Shown piece after piece: positions 8,540 through 17,509 of a stretch of 64,000 nt of DNA. Position 1 is the stretch's first letter; the number at the start of each line of letters is the position of its first letter. A program made the position numbers and the translations under genes. The stretch comes from Helicobacter_F equorum. GTDB taxonomy: Bacteria > Campylobacterota > Campylobacteria > Campylobacterales > Helicobacteraceae. Where the stretch lies: NCBI RefSeq assembly GCF_042649585.1, contig NZ_JBHRZM010000002.1, positions 1 through 64,000 of the forward strand, written 5' to 3'. The notes under the pieces were generated by a model. It made no database searches and was not told the DNA's origin. It was given only the letters and a program-made list of their open reading frames with translations.

Positions 8540-9986
8540 TTATTCTTTAGGTGGGGAAGATTGTAATGACAAAGGCTTAAAGGTTACCGTGATATTTGTT
8601 TGCAAGATTCCATAGGTTTGCAATGTTTTTGGAAAGTGTGGAGCAAACCAACTATTCCAGTGATGATGACCAAAATGATCCGGGACATAAATATCAATAT
8701 GTGTTTGACCATTTTGTTGGGCTTGTTGAACTTGTTCTATCCAGTTTTGCGAGTATGCCTTAAAGTAATTATAAGCCTTTCTTGGTCTTTCTTGATATGG
8801 TTGTAGAGTTTGAAAACACGCAATAAAAAATAGTAGAGAAACTATTATATAGCTTATTTTGTATTTTGTAGTAACAATACTAAGAGATATGACTATATAC
8901 ACTAGCATAGCCATAAGCAGTCCACTCATGAGATACCATTTGGCTCCGCATTTAGAAGTTGTAAGTACATAAAAAATTACAAGACAGATAATCCAGAGAT
9001 TAAGTGTTATAAGCAATAAGCGATACCGCGAATCTTTGATGAGATAGATTCCTAGCAGTGAAAGAATACATGTAATTCCAAAGATTTGGATAAATCCAGA
9101 TCGTATATTATTAAGGGTTGTGTGAAAGTATGTAATGCCTCGAGTGATTGCAAAATCTGCACAATACATAGCTCTACCTGAGTGCATCATTTTCCATAGT
9201 GCAACTGCCCATAAAACAATAATTAACATAAGACATAGATCAAAGAGCGTATATGTTTTAAAGACCATAAGAAGTTTCTTATGATGTTTGTAGGATAGGA
9301 GAGTGCGATATGCTAGTATACACCCTGCATAACTAGCAAGTATAACACTCGCGCTTTCTATAGAAAAGATCGCTAAATATACTATAATAAGTATTGCCCC
9401 CCCCCCTTATTGTTATTTGCGTAGATGATAAGTCTTTTCCTCGTAAAATTAATATGAAAATACCCACAACAAGACTGAGATTTATGAGATAAGGAAGCGT
9501 ATAAAAACACACCATAGTTAAGAGATAACCCATACCTTCAGCCATGAGATCTGCTGGAAGCAAAAGTGGCATCATGTGGGATTTTGCTAATGTCACACAG
9601 CCTAAGATAAAGATACTTGAAAGGAGTAATGATTTTATCTTATGTGTTGTGAGTATAAATACACAGAGATAGAGCAAAATATGAAAGCCAACAAATGCAC
9701 TTGATAGCACAAAAGCAGAGACAGATGCTATTGAGTCTAAAAAATCTAAGTTCGTAAGTGGCATGACCATATATACTGCGAGATGCGCGATACTTGCTTG
9801 AATGTATTGTGGCAATAGACGAGAAGGTATCCATTCACCAGATGTAAGAGATAATGTTAATGTAGGATAGATATTTATATACTGAAAATCGTCGCCCCAA
9901 AATGGCACAATAGGGTAGGCATAACCATAAAATAGCATAAGTGCAAAAAATTCTAACACAAAACCTAAATATATAACTTGTCTCAT
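8540..9986 (-). CDS. Phase-variable GT-C-like membrane protein, frameshifted at a poly-G tract (OFF)
   Basis: Two pieces, 9986-9333 and 9268-8540, are one gene split by a tract of ten G (9397-9406). With 9 or 12 G the first piece runs through GAILIIVYLAIFS and on into the second with no stop, giving about 481 residues with roughly ten membrane helices. The first periplasmic loop carries WGDDF, an acidic pair placed as in GT-C glycosyltransferases of the GtrII/DUF6056 kind. A soluble tail with a His-rich segment (DHFGHHHWNSWF) ends the protein. As it stands, the first frame ends shortly after the tract. AAGGAG precedes ATG 9986, which overlaps the stop of the GtrA-like gene. The function as a sugar transferase is inferred from topology and neighbours. 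Confidence 0.75.
9397..9406 (-). repeat. Poly-G contingency tract (10 G), OFF
   Basis: Ten G on the coding strand separate the two halves of the GT-C-like gene. Loss of one G or gain of two restores one continuous frame. Confidence 0.9.
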
Positions 9987-10387
9987 AGTTGCTCCTTGTA
10001 AATAACAAAATTTCGTAGACCAAAATTAAAGACAAACGCAATACCTATAGCGAGGATTTTGGTTAGCAACGAATCTAGATTGCACACATCCACACCTACA
10101 TACATTACACCTATATCTATACATATTCCCATAGCACTGACAAGATAGATAATTAGACTCTCTTTGAGGGTAGAGGTAAAATGACTTACAAACACAAACC
10201 TGCGTGCTATGATAAAGTTCCAATAGGTAGCAAAAATAAAGGCGATAAATGTGCTGATGAGATAGTAGATTGTAAATATTTTTTCACATACCACAAAAAC
10301 CACGAGGTTTATCACAGCTGCACTTGCTCCAACTATGGTATACCTTACAAATTTATGCAAGTGCGTTGTGTTAGATTTTTTGGACAT
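9983..10387 (-). CDS. GtrA-like flippase-type membrane protein
   Basis: This 134-residue protein has four membrane helices and the GtrA family pattern: a start FVRYTIVGASAAVINLVVF, a TYWNF segment after the second helix, and a closing FNFGLRNFVIY. Family members are thought to flip polyprenyl-phosphate-linked sugars across the inner membrane for glycan decoration. Its stop overlaps the start of the downstream GT-C-like gene by four bases (ATGA), so the two are translationally coupled. A GT2 gene of the kind that loads the lipid carrier lies upstream in the same operon. The start has only a weak ribosome site. It carries no homopolymer tract. Confidence 0.9.
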   Translation of the reverse strand: MSKKSNTTHLHKFVRYTIVGASAAVINLVVFVVCEKIFTIYYLISTFIAFIFATYWNFIIARRFVFVSHFTSTLKESLIIYLVSAMGICIDIGVMYVGVDVCNLDSLLTKILAIGIAFVFNFGLRNFVIYKEQL

Positions 10388-10448
10388 AGAAATTTCTTTT
10401 ATCTATTGTAATAGCCATAGGGATAATTGTGCCACAAGAAATTCTTGT

Positions 10449-11144
10449 TTAGCATTTTTGTGCTTTTATAAAATTATTCATGCCACACTGGAAGTAATTA
10501 TGTTGTATAAGTCTAAGTTTTGGCATTTGTGCAAAGGATTCTATAAAATCACGTTTATTGTAATAGCGTTTATGATCCCTAATTTCTCGCTCATCGATAA
10601 TGTGAAGTTTGTAGGAGAGGAATTCAAGCACAGGTTTGGCAGCATGACTTGGAGCTGTCAGGAGTAAAATACCATTGGGGACAAGTAGACGCTCAATTTC
10701 TCGAAGCATCGCAATAGGATTAGATAAGTGTTCAATAACTGCAAGCATGGTTATTATCTCAAAACTTTCGCTTTCAAAAGGCAGGGATATATCGACTTGA
10801 TTTGGTTGTTGGTGTGCAATATTTTCCGAGGCCTCCCCCCCCCCCCCCATTATAGTCTGGGAAGACTCTAATCCAAGTTCATGTTTGGATTCAAAAACAT
10901 AGGAAAAAGTTTGTATCTTATCTGTGTGAATCTCTGGAGCTTTGTAATCAATCCCCACACCTTTGGCAATATAGTCTTCTATTGCTCGCAAAAGTTTTGC
11001 TTCAAAACCGCATCCAATATCAAGTAGGCGTGGATTTTTGAAAAGTTTTATGCTAGGAAGCACGCGTGTAAGGCGCATTTTTCGTAAAAGTTTATCCATA
11101 AAAGACTCTGTGATATTATGAACGCTGATACCATTTGTTTTCAT
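10449..11144 (-). CDS. Phase-variable class I SAM-dependent methyltransferase, in frame (ON)
   Basis: This cytoplasmic methyltransferase of 231 residues has motif I LLDIGCGFEAK at about 40-50, an acidic end of strand two (GIDYK), and post-motif signatures LAVIEHL (134-140) and LLVPNGILLLTAPS. A run of 14 G (10835-10848) adds four glycines near residues 100-103, in the loop between motif I and IEH. It is in frame here, and any slip would cut off the rest of the domain. ATG 11144 follows AAGGA and lies three bases after the preceding gene. The substrate is unknown; methylation of a sugar or lipid-linked intermediate is inferred from the operon. Confidence 0.85.
   Translation of the reverse strand: MKTNGISVHNITESFMDKLLRKMRLTRVLPSIKLFKNPRLLDIGCGFEAKLLRAIEDYIAKGVGIDYKAPEIHTDKIQTFSYVFESKHELGLESSQTIMGGGGEASENIAHQQPNQVDISLPFESESFEIITMLAVIEHLSNPIAMLREIERLLVPNGILLLTAPSHAAKPVLEFLSYKLHIIDEREIRDHKRYYNKRDFIESFAQMPKLRLIQHNYFQCGMNNFIKAQKC
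10835..10848 (-). repeat. Poly-G contingency tract (14 G), ON
   Basis: Fourteen G form the longest tract in the window and should be the most prone to slip. It encodes glycines in a surface loop of the methyltransferase and is in frame. Confidence 0.9.
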
Positions 11145-11147
11145 TAT

Positions 11148-13049
11148 TTATTCCTTGTTTGTGTTGATATAGGCTTTGCGTCCTATTATGGTCTTTAGCT
11201 GTATTTTTGGATTGAGGTATGGGGTTGTCGGCAACGGTTCATAAAATACACTTTCAAAACCTTCTTTTAGTGTGTCGCTCCGCACATAAATTTCTACTCC
11301 AAGGTCCGTTAATTTCTTTTGCACAAAAATAGGTTGTATTTTTTGTGTGTCTTTAAATGCAGAATTACCACCAAAGAGTCCCACAAGATCTTTTCTGTAG
11401 AGATTATGGGCACTTGCGAGAAGAAGACAAGCAAGAATCACAAAAAAGGCTTTAGATCGTGTCCAATTCAAGATGCGAGCTATACCAACAAACACAAGTG
11501 AGTATGTTAAAACATTGTGCATAAGTTTTCCCAATGGCAAGAAGCTTAATACAAATAATATACACCCACTGATACGCAAAGATTTAGATTTTAGAGCTTG
11601 TATTAGTGTGAGGTTATGCGTGTGGATAATCCCAAAAAGTGGTATAAGATACACCATGCCAAAGCGTGGGTCAGGACCACTAACAAACCAAAAGATCACA
11701 CCACATATTATTCCTGCAAAAATGATGAGAAAATTTTTGTAAGCTTTGATGACATACCAAGATTTGGGCAAGATAAGCAACATTATACTTAATCCTAATG
11801 CTGTCCAATACCCATACACAAAATATTTAAAATACCAACCAAAATATCGTGTTTCCATTAATAGCCATTTTTTGAGCCATGCATAATCTGCAAGCACTTC
11901 CTTGCAATTAACACCTGGGTCTCTAGCCCAGCTCATTATCCAACATACTTCACTAGCACGTTGTTGTTCGCTTACTGCCCATTCAAGAGATGGTATATAG
12001 CCTATGGCAGCGGGGTAGGCTATCATACCTGATGTCATATAGCCTTTGAGTGCCCAAGGCAGTGCATATATAATTGAGAAAATACTAAGATATATAGCAT
12101 ATCTCATAAAAGTTTTAGAAAAAATTTCCTTTCTATAAAGATATAAAGCACAGATTATAACAGCACACAAAAGTCCAGTATTGGCGATTTTTACCAAAGA
12201 AGCAAACAATGCAACAACAAAACTTATAATAAGTATATGTGCTACATTATTAGAATTTACTTTGTGAGAACTATGGGTTGGGTTATGTGGTGCATTCTTG
12301 TTTTCTAAGGCATGTAGGAGGAGTGTAAAGACTAGTATTCCAAGCACTGCTCCTATGCCTTCGCAATAAAGCCCTCTGAATTCATCCCAATACAAGACAA
12401 AAGGAAAGGCAAGTCCAGAACACAAGACAAACAAGGATATTTTTGATACATTGTTTGTAAATAATGTTAAAAATAAACTAAAAAAGAATCCAAAATACAC
12501 TATTTCATTACCGATAAAACTTCGTAAATTAGGGAATATTTGGCTTACATCGCTTAGGGCATAGAAGTTATAAATAATGCCATTAAATCCTAATCGCCCA
12601 TGCACATTACCAAGCCCAAAGATTACGGGTGATTGTTCAATCCAAGTAACAATTTGGATATGATAATTGACACTATCGCCATACGAGTCATGATAAAGGC
12701 TTAAAAACCCAACTACAAAAAATGCACAAAATCCACTAAGTATAATCTGCCATTGAAGCAATAATTTTCTATAGATCCATACAAAAAGTCCAATTCCAAC
12801 AAATAAAAAAGCCATAGAAAGTAATGCATAAAGTGGCATAAAGAAATTAAGCACTTGCACGACAAAACTTAAAAATGCCACACCAAATATAAAACTGACA
12901 AAAAGCTCAAGCCATAAGACACCTTGTAAGAGATTTATCGCAAAAAGACGTCCATAGACTCTATAAATTAATCCCCCAAAACCAAATACTGCGAGAATCC
13001 ACAACCAAAGCACCAGGAGAATTTTTACATCTATAATAAGCCAATTCAT
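11148..13049 (-). CDS. Large GT-C-like polytopic membrane protein
   Basis: This 633-residue inner-membrane protein has about 12-14 hydrophobic helices. A conserved-looking loop after the fourth helix reads DSYGDSVNYHIQIVTWIE, followed by GLGNVHGRLGFN. The pattern D-x-x-x-Y-H-x-Q...W-I-E...GLGN-x-H-x-R-x-G-F-N is one I associate with LIC_10190-type membrane proteins found in polysaccharide loci, which look like GT-C transferases or polymerases. A soluble C-terminal tail of about 80 residues follows. AAGGGGG precedes the ATG. It sits between the GT2 gene and the methyltransferase with gaps of 19 and 3 bases, so the operon link is firm. Its exact reaction is unknown. Confidence 0.7.
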   Translation of the reverse strand: MNWLIIDVKILLVLWLWILAVFGFGGLIYRVYGRLFAINLLQGVLWLELFVSFIFGVAFLSFVVQVLNFFMPLYALLSMAFLFVGIGLFVWIYRKLLLQWQIILSGFCAFFVVGFLSLYHDSYGDSVNYHIQIVTWIEQSPVIFGLGNVHGRLGFNGIIYNFYALSDVSQIFPNLRSFIGNEIVYFGFFFSLFLTLFTNNVSKISLFVLCSGLAFPFVLYWDEFRGLYCEGIGAVLGILVFTLLLHALENKNAPHNPTHSSHKVNSNNVAHILIISFVVALFASLVKIANTGLLCAVIICALYLYRKEIFSKTFMRYAIYLSIFSIIYALPWALKGYMTSGMIAYPAAIGYIPSLEWAVSEQQRASEVCWIMSWARDPGVNCKEVLADYAWLKKWLLMETRYFGWYFKYFVYGYWTALGLSIMLLILPKSWYVIKAYKNFLIIFAGIICGVIFWFVSGPDPRFGMVYLIPLFGIIHTHNLTLIQALKSKSLRISGCILFVLSFLPLGKLMHNVLTYSLVFVGIARILNWTRSKAFFVILACLLLASAHNLYRKDLVGLFGGNSAFKDTQKIQPIFVQKKLTDLGVEIYVRSDTLKEGFESVFYEPLPTTPYLNPKIQLKTIIGRKAYINTNKE

Positions 13050-13068
13050 ACTTATACCCCCTTTTATG

Positions 13069-13868
13069 TTAAGCCTTAAATCTATATTTCACAATTGCCC
13101 AAAGCGCACGAAATCCGTCTTTTACACCAATTTTTTTACCTTCCTCATATGTGCGTCCATAGTATGAGATACCTACCTCATAGATTCTAATACCTTTGAG
13201 TTTTGCGATTTTTGCAGTGATTTCTGGTTCAAAGCCAAAGCGATTTTCCTCTATGGTGATACTTTGGATAATTTCTCGTTTAAAAACTTTGTAGCAAGTC
13301 TCCATATCAGTAAGATTGAGATTTGTCATCATATTTGAAAGAAGTGTAAGAAGCCCATTGCCCATTCTGTGCCAAAAATACAATACGCGATGTGAATCTC
13401 CATTTCCAAAGCGTGATCCAAATACAACATCGGCTACGCCTTTTTCAAATGGGGCAAGGAGTTTTGGGTATTCATTTGGGTCATACTCTAAATCCGCATC
13501 TTGTATGATGACAATATCCCCACTAGCGTGTGCGATACCTGTTCGAAGAGCTGCACCTTTCCCTTGATTTGTTGTATGGTGAAGGATGTAAAGAGTAGAT
13601 TTTGTAAGAGAATTTACCCAAGCATTTATACTTTGGTCGCTATGCGTTGTGGATTCTGTAGTGTTCTGTATACCCCCCCCCCAAATTCATTTAAGAGAGA
13701 ATCTAAAATTTCTTTTGTGCCATCAGTTGAGCAGTCATTAACGATAATAATTTCTTTATGGTAGGGAATATTGACATTTTGTACAACCGAAAGGATTTGT
13801 GCAATTGTATGTTTTTCGTTGTAGCAGGGAATAATAATTGAAATAGTATGCAATTTAGAATCCGCCAT
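13069..13868 (-). CDS. Phase-variable GT2 glycosyltransferase (polyprenyl-phosphate sugar synthase type), OFF
   Basis: The gene is split by ten G at 13673-13682. The 5' part starts ISIIIPCYNE, then IIVNDCSTDGT, the nucleotide-binding strands of GT2 enzymes. With 8 or 11 G the frame goes on through NQGKGAALRTG and QDADLEYDP, whose DAD is the metal-binding DxD motif, to FGSRF, NLTDMETCYKVF and ENRFGFEPE. These are signatures of dolichol/undecaprenyl-phosphate mannose or glucose synthases (GtrB/DPM1-like, about 266 residues). The present length ends the frame after residue 80. It is the first gene of the leftward glycan operon, so it would supply the lipid-linked sugar for the GtrA-like and GT-C proteins downstream. 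The sugar is not identifiable. Confidence 0.85.
13673..13682 (-). repeat. Poly-G contingency tract (10 G), OFF
   Basis: Ten G interrupt the GT2 gene after the second conserved strand. Gain of one G or loss of two joins both halves. Confidence 0.9.
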
Positions 13869-13908
13869 GAGTTAAGCCTTATAGTTTGAGAAATTAAAAG
13901 AATGTGGG

Positions 13909-13914
13909 ATTGTA
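13909..13914 (-). promoter_or_regulatory. Predicted -10 element of the GT2-GtrA operon
   Basis: The minus strand reads CTATACAATCC, a TACAAT box 41 bases upstream of ATG 13868, in AT-rich sequence downstream of tRNA-Leu. Confidence 0.4.
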
Positions 13915-14035
13915 TAGAAAAGTATTTGAAATTAAGCTTTAAGCAAACAGCTTCTAGATGTAGAGTATTTTTGCAATACAAATTCCTAGTTCTAGTAGAA
14001 TATTTTGCGTTACAAAGACTAATTTTTAGGAGTAG

Positions 14036-14120
14036 TGGTGCGGAAGAGAGGACTTGAACCTCCATGCCTTGCGGCGCCAGATCCTAAGTCTGGTGCGTCT
14101 GCCAGTTTCGCCACTTCCGC
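14036..14120 (-). tRNA. tRNA-Leu (TAG)
   Basis: The reverse strand folds as a class II tRNA with a long variable arm, anticodon TAG in the loop CTTAGGA, and encoded CCA (14036-14038). Confidence 0.96.
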
Positions 14121-14201
14121 ACTGCAAAAATAAAAGCGAGATTCTATAACGCAAATGTTAAATTTTGACTTAAATGAATGCATGAAAATACACTTTTTTG
14201 C

Positions 14202-14207
14202 TATAAT
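14202..14207 (+). promoter_or_regulatory. Predicted -10 element of pgsA-rseP
   Basis: TATAAT preceded by a T-run (TTTTTTGC) lies 27 bases before the TTG start of pgsA; AT-rich DNA replaces a -35 box. Confidence 0.6.
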
Positions 14208-14233
14208 GCAGGGTAAAAATACAAGGATTTTCT

Positions 14234-14779
14234 TTGCGTCATATACCTAACATTTTAAGTATTTCTCGGATTTTGCTTGCTATATTACTCCTTTTTATCG
14301 TGCTTGAGAGCGATAAGATTTTTCCTGCATATATGGATACATCATGGATTAATTATTTTGCTGCACTAACGTTTTGTATCGCATCTTTGACCGATTTTTT
14401 TGATGGGTATATTGCAAGGGAATATCATCTCAAATCATTATTTGGCGAGGTTTTTGATCCATTGGCTGATAAAATGCTTATTCTGTCTGCCTTTATTGCG
14501 CTTTTGGTTTTGCATCGTGCCTCGCCTTGGCTTATTTTTTTAATCTTAAGTAGAGAGTTTTTCATCACGGGATTGCGTGTGGTTGCCGCAGGTAGTGGTA
14601 AAAGTGTGGCAGCATCTAATGCCGGCAAATACAAGACGGGTGCCCAAATTGCTGCAATCGCCTTTTTGTTGGCGGATTTTTTTCCCGGAGGAGATGCACT
14701 ACTTTGGCTTGCGACATTTCTTACACTATATTCAGGATTAGAATACACAATAAACTACTATAAAACCCTAAAGGCGTAG
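14234..14779 (+). CDS. pgsA: CDP-diacylglycerol-glycerol-3-phosphate 3-phosphatidyltransferase
   Basis: This inner-membrane enzyme makes phosphatidylglycerol phosphate from CDP-diacylglycerol, the committed step to phosphatidylglycerol. The CDP-alcohol phosphotransferase motif is complete: Asp57-Gly58, Ala61-Arg62, Gly71, Asp75 and Asp79. Four to five membrane helices make up the 181 residues, the usual length. The start is TTG 14234, seven bases after AAGGA; no ATG fits. It is followed three bases later by rseP, so the pair form an operon. Confidence 0.95.
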   Translation: MRHIPNILSISRILLAILLLFIVLESDKIFPAYMDTSWINYFAALTFCIASLTDFFDGYIAREYHLKSLFGEVFDPLADKMLILSAFIALLVLHRASPWLIFLILSREFFITGLRVVAAGSGKSVAASNAGKYKTGAQIAAIAFLLADFFPGGDALLWLATFLTLYSGLEYTINYYKTLKA

Positions 14780-14782
14780 CGC

Positions 14783-15919
14783 GTGGGATTTACCCTCTCT
14801 TGCATTATTCTTGCATTTTTTATCTTGTTTCATGAGTTTGGGCATTTTTTGGTGGCACGTTTGTGTGGCGTAAAGGTTGAGGTTTTTAGCATAGGATTTG
14901 GTAAGAAAATTTTTACTTTTACATATAGGGGTACGCAATATGCAATTTCTGCCATACCATTGGGCGGATATGTCCAGCTAAAGGGGCAGCAAGAGACATT
15001 TACACAAGCTACTCAACCCAAGATAGAATCTACAAACAAAGATGTAATCCATTCACACTCCACAGAGGATTTTCAAGCAATGAGGCATGGCACTTTAGCA
15101 CCAATAGATTCATATCTTGCCAAATCGCCCATACAACGCATTGCTATACTTCTTGCAGGTTCATTTTTTAATATCTTGTTGGGGTTTTTGCTGTATTTGT
15201 ATGTGTGCTTGCATGGGTTTGAAAGTGTACCACCTATTGTAGGGGAAGTGCTAGATTCTACTCCTGCACAAGAAGCTAGAATGATATCCGGAGATAGAAT
15301 CTTAGCTATCAATGGCGTAGAGATTTACACTTGGGATGAGTTGTCAAAAAAGGTGCAAGATTCTAAGGGAGAGATTACTCTAAGTGTGCAGCGTGATTTG
15401 GAGCATATGGACATTATCCTCAAGCCACATAGTATGCAATCACGCAATATATTCGGTGAGGCTATAGAGCATAACGCTATAGGGATTCGTGCAACACAGC
15501 AAACCCAAATTATTCGCTATACAGGTTTGCAAGCGATCACAAAGGCTTGGGAAAAAACTATAGATGCTTCAAGGTTTGTTATGCAGTCTCTACAAAAACT
15601 TCTTAGCGGTGTTGTTGGGGTGCAAAATGTCAGTAGCATTGTAGGGATCACGCATACGATGTCTGTAGTCGCACAGAGCAATATGATAGTCTTTCTTACT
15701 TTGAGTGCGCTTATTTCTATCAATCTTGGAATATTCAACCTCTTGCCTATTCCGCCACTTGATGGCGGCCATATCCTTTTGACATTGTATCAAGCCATTA
15801 TGCGTAGATCATTGAATATTAGTATCGTAAATGGGATTGTGGCTGTGGGATTGACATTACTTTTGGGAATTATGGCACTTGGAATCTTTAATGATATAAA
15901 TCGTATCATTGCGCCATAA
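14783..15919 (+). CDS. rseP: Site-2 zinc metalloprotease RseP
   Basis: This intramembrane protease cleaves regulatory or signal-peptide substrates within the membrane. The zinc motif HEFGH is at residues 17-21 in the first helix. The second active-site motif, PPLDGGHIL, is near residue 326 in the last part. Between them lies one PDZ domain (about 150-220) with the loop ARMISGDRILAINGVEI. The length of 378 residues is normal. The start is GTG 14783, just after the pgsA stop. Its substrate in Helicobacter is not evident here: no anti-sigma gene is adjacent. Confidence 0.93.
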   Translation: MGFTLSCIILAFFILFHEFGHFLVARLCGVKVEVFSIGFGKKIFTFTYRGTQYAISAIPLGGYVQLKGQQETFTQATQPKIESTNKDVIHSHSTEDFQAMRHGTLAPIDSYLAKSPIQRIAILLAGSFFNILLGFLLYLYVCLHGFESVPPIVGEVLDSTPAQEARMISGDRILAINGVEIYTWDELSKKVQDSKGEITLSVQRDLEHMDIILKPHSMQSRNIFGEAIEHNAIGIRATQQTQIIRYTGLQAITKAWEKTIDASRFVMQSLQKLLSGVVGVQNVSSIVGITHTMSVVAQSNMIVFLTLSALISINLGIFNLLPIPPLDGGHILLTLYQAIMRRSLNISIVNGIVAVGLTLLLGIMALGIFNDINRIIAP

Positions 15920-15994
15920 AAGCGCTACAAAAAACTCATATATTAACTTTCTTAGGTGCATAATAGGGACTACATTACATTAAAGGTGGAAAGT

Positions 15995-16468
15995 ATGGAA
16001 GATGTTTTTGACACGCGATGTTTGACAATGAGTATTCTAGCAAGTCCAAGTATGGCGAATTTTAGCGGTGTGGTGCATGGTGGCGAATTGATGAAACTTC
16101 TTGATCAGGTGGCATATGCATGTGCGACGCGTTATTGTGGACACGGCGTAGTAACACTAAGCGTAGATAATCTTATGTTTAAGCACCCCATTCCTATTGG
16201 ATCGTTAATCACATTTCTTGCGAGTGTGAACTACGTAGGAAAGACAAGTTGTGAAGTAGGGATTAAAGTTGTGAGTGAAGATATCAAAAACCATTTTGTG
16301 ACACACTGCAATACTTGTTATTTTACAATGGTGGCTGTCGATACAAAAACGGGTGAAAAAAAAACAATTCCACATTTTGATCCAAAAACCCCTCTTGAGA
16401 TAAAGCGTTATGAAGAAGCACTCAAACGCAAAAAAATACGTGAGGAAAATGCCAAAAGTCTCAAATAA
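15995..16468 (+). CDS. Acyl-CoA thioesterase, hotdog fold (YciA/BACH type)
   Basis: This cytoplasmic enzyme hydrolyses acyl-CoA. The conserved segment is MANFSGVVHGGELMKLLDQ, where the asparagine/His-Gly-Gly and Asp form the hotdog active site. GHGVVTLSVDNLMFKHPI and GKTSCEVGIKV follow, as in YciA. ATG 15995 is chosen because AAGGTGG precedes it by six bases and the protein then starts as the family does. A GTG at 15956 would add 13 residues without a ribosome site. It lies 76 bases after rseP and ends 27 bases before mnmH, so it may share their transcript. Confidence 0.9.
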   Translation: MEDVFDTRCLTMSILASPSMANFSGVVHGGELMKLLDQVAYACATRYCGHGVVTLSVDNLMFKHPIPIGSLITFLASVNYVGKTSCEVGIKVVSEDIKNHFVTHCNTCYFTMVAVDTKTGEKKTIPHFDPKTPLEIKRYEEALKRKKIREENAKSLK

Positions 16469-16495
16469 AATAACTCTTAAAATATCCTACAAAGT

Positions 16496-17509
16496 ATGCA
16501 AACCCTCAATGCACTAGAGTTTTTACAGACCAAAAGCTCTAGCGTTGCATCTTATGCAACAACCATTATTGATGTGCGTAGTCCTAGTGAGTTTGCGCAC
16601 TCTCATATCCCAAATGCCATTAACTTAGCGGTTTTAGATGATGAGGAGCGCGCAAGGGTAGGCACGCTGTATAAACATAATCCATTTGAGGCAAAACTCC
16701 TTGGATCTGGACTTATTTGCCAAAATATCGCAAGTTTTCTCCCAACATTTCTCTCAAATTTAGGTCTTACTCCTGCGCATATTATTAGAATCTATTGCGC
16801 TAGAGCCGGTATGCGCAGCCTTTCCTTGCAGACAATTTTGCATAATATTGGTTATCGTACTATTCGATTACAAGGGGGATACAAGGCATATAGAAATGCC
16901 GTGCTTATAGCTCTTGCACACACGCCAAATATGCAGTTTTTTACCCTTGTAGGTCCTACTGGTAGTGGTAAGAGTGAGCTTCTTGCTTTGTATGAGTATG
17001 CACTTGACATAGAATCTTTAGCAAAGCATTGTGGATCGAGTTTTGGGGCGATTTATGGTACGCAACCAAGTGTGGCAATGTTTGAAAATATGCTGTTTAT
17101 GAGATTGGGGGAATTGGAGGGCAAAAAAGTGCTTGTGGAGGGCGAGAGTAAAAAATTAGGAAATCTCATCGTGCCAAAAGCCCTCTATAGTGCTTATCAA
17201 AGTGCGCCAAAAATCTATCTTCATACACCTATAGAACTTCGCATACAAAGAATCTTAGGCTATTATCAGCATATTAGTGAGGAGTTTTTTGTCAATGCTA
17301 TGCAAAAAATTGCACCTTTTATGCAAAAGAATTTTTGGCTTGAGGCTAAAGAGGCTTTTATGCGTGATGATAAATATATGGTTGCTCAGATTCTGCTAGA
17401 GCACTATTATGATAAGGTGTATAAAAAGGAAGCATATGCGTATCGTATAGAATCTAGCAATTTGCACGATGCACTAGATTCTATACGCGATATTATGGCT
17501 AGATACTAG
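16496..17509 (+). CDS. mnmH: tRNA 2-selenouridine synthase
   Basis: MnmH (SelU) converts 2-thiouridine at the wobble position of certain tRNAs to 2-selenouridine through a geranylated intermediate. The N-terminal rhodanese domain has IIDVRSPSEF near residues 25-34 and the catalytic Cys101 in YCARAGMRS. A C-terminal P-loop GPTGSGKS is near 156-163. The protein is 337 residues, typical for the family. The usual loop is RGG; here it is RAG, a mild variation. Its presence implies selenophosphate synthesis elsewhere in the genome. The gene end overlaps the convergent PepSY-type gene by 11 bases. Confidence 0.92.
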   Translation: MQTLNALEFLQTKSSSVASYATTIIDVRSPSEFAHSHIPNAINLAVLDDEERARVGTLYKHNPFEAKLLGSGLICQNIASFLPTFLSNLGLTPAHIIRIYCARAGMRSLSLQTILHNIGYRTIRLQGGYKAYRNAVLIALAHTPNMQFFTLVGPTGSGKSELLALYEYALDIESLAKHCGSSFGAIYGTQPSVAMFENMLFMRLGELEGKKVLVEGESKKLGNLIVPKALYSAYQSAPKIYLHTPIELRIQRILGYYQHISEEFFVNAMQKIAPFMQKNFWLEAKEAFMRDDKYMVAQILLEHYYDKVYKKEAYAYRIESSNLHDALDSIRDIMARY

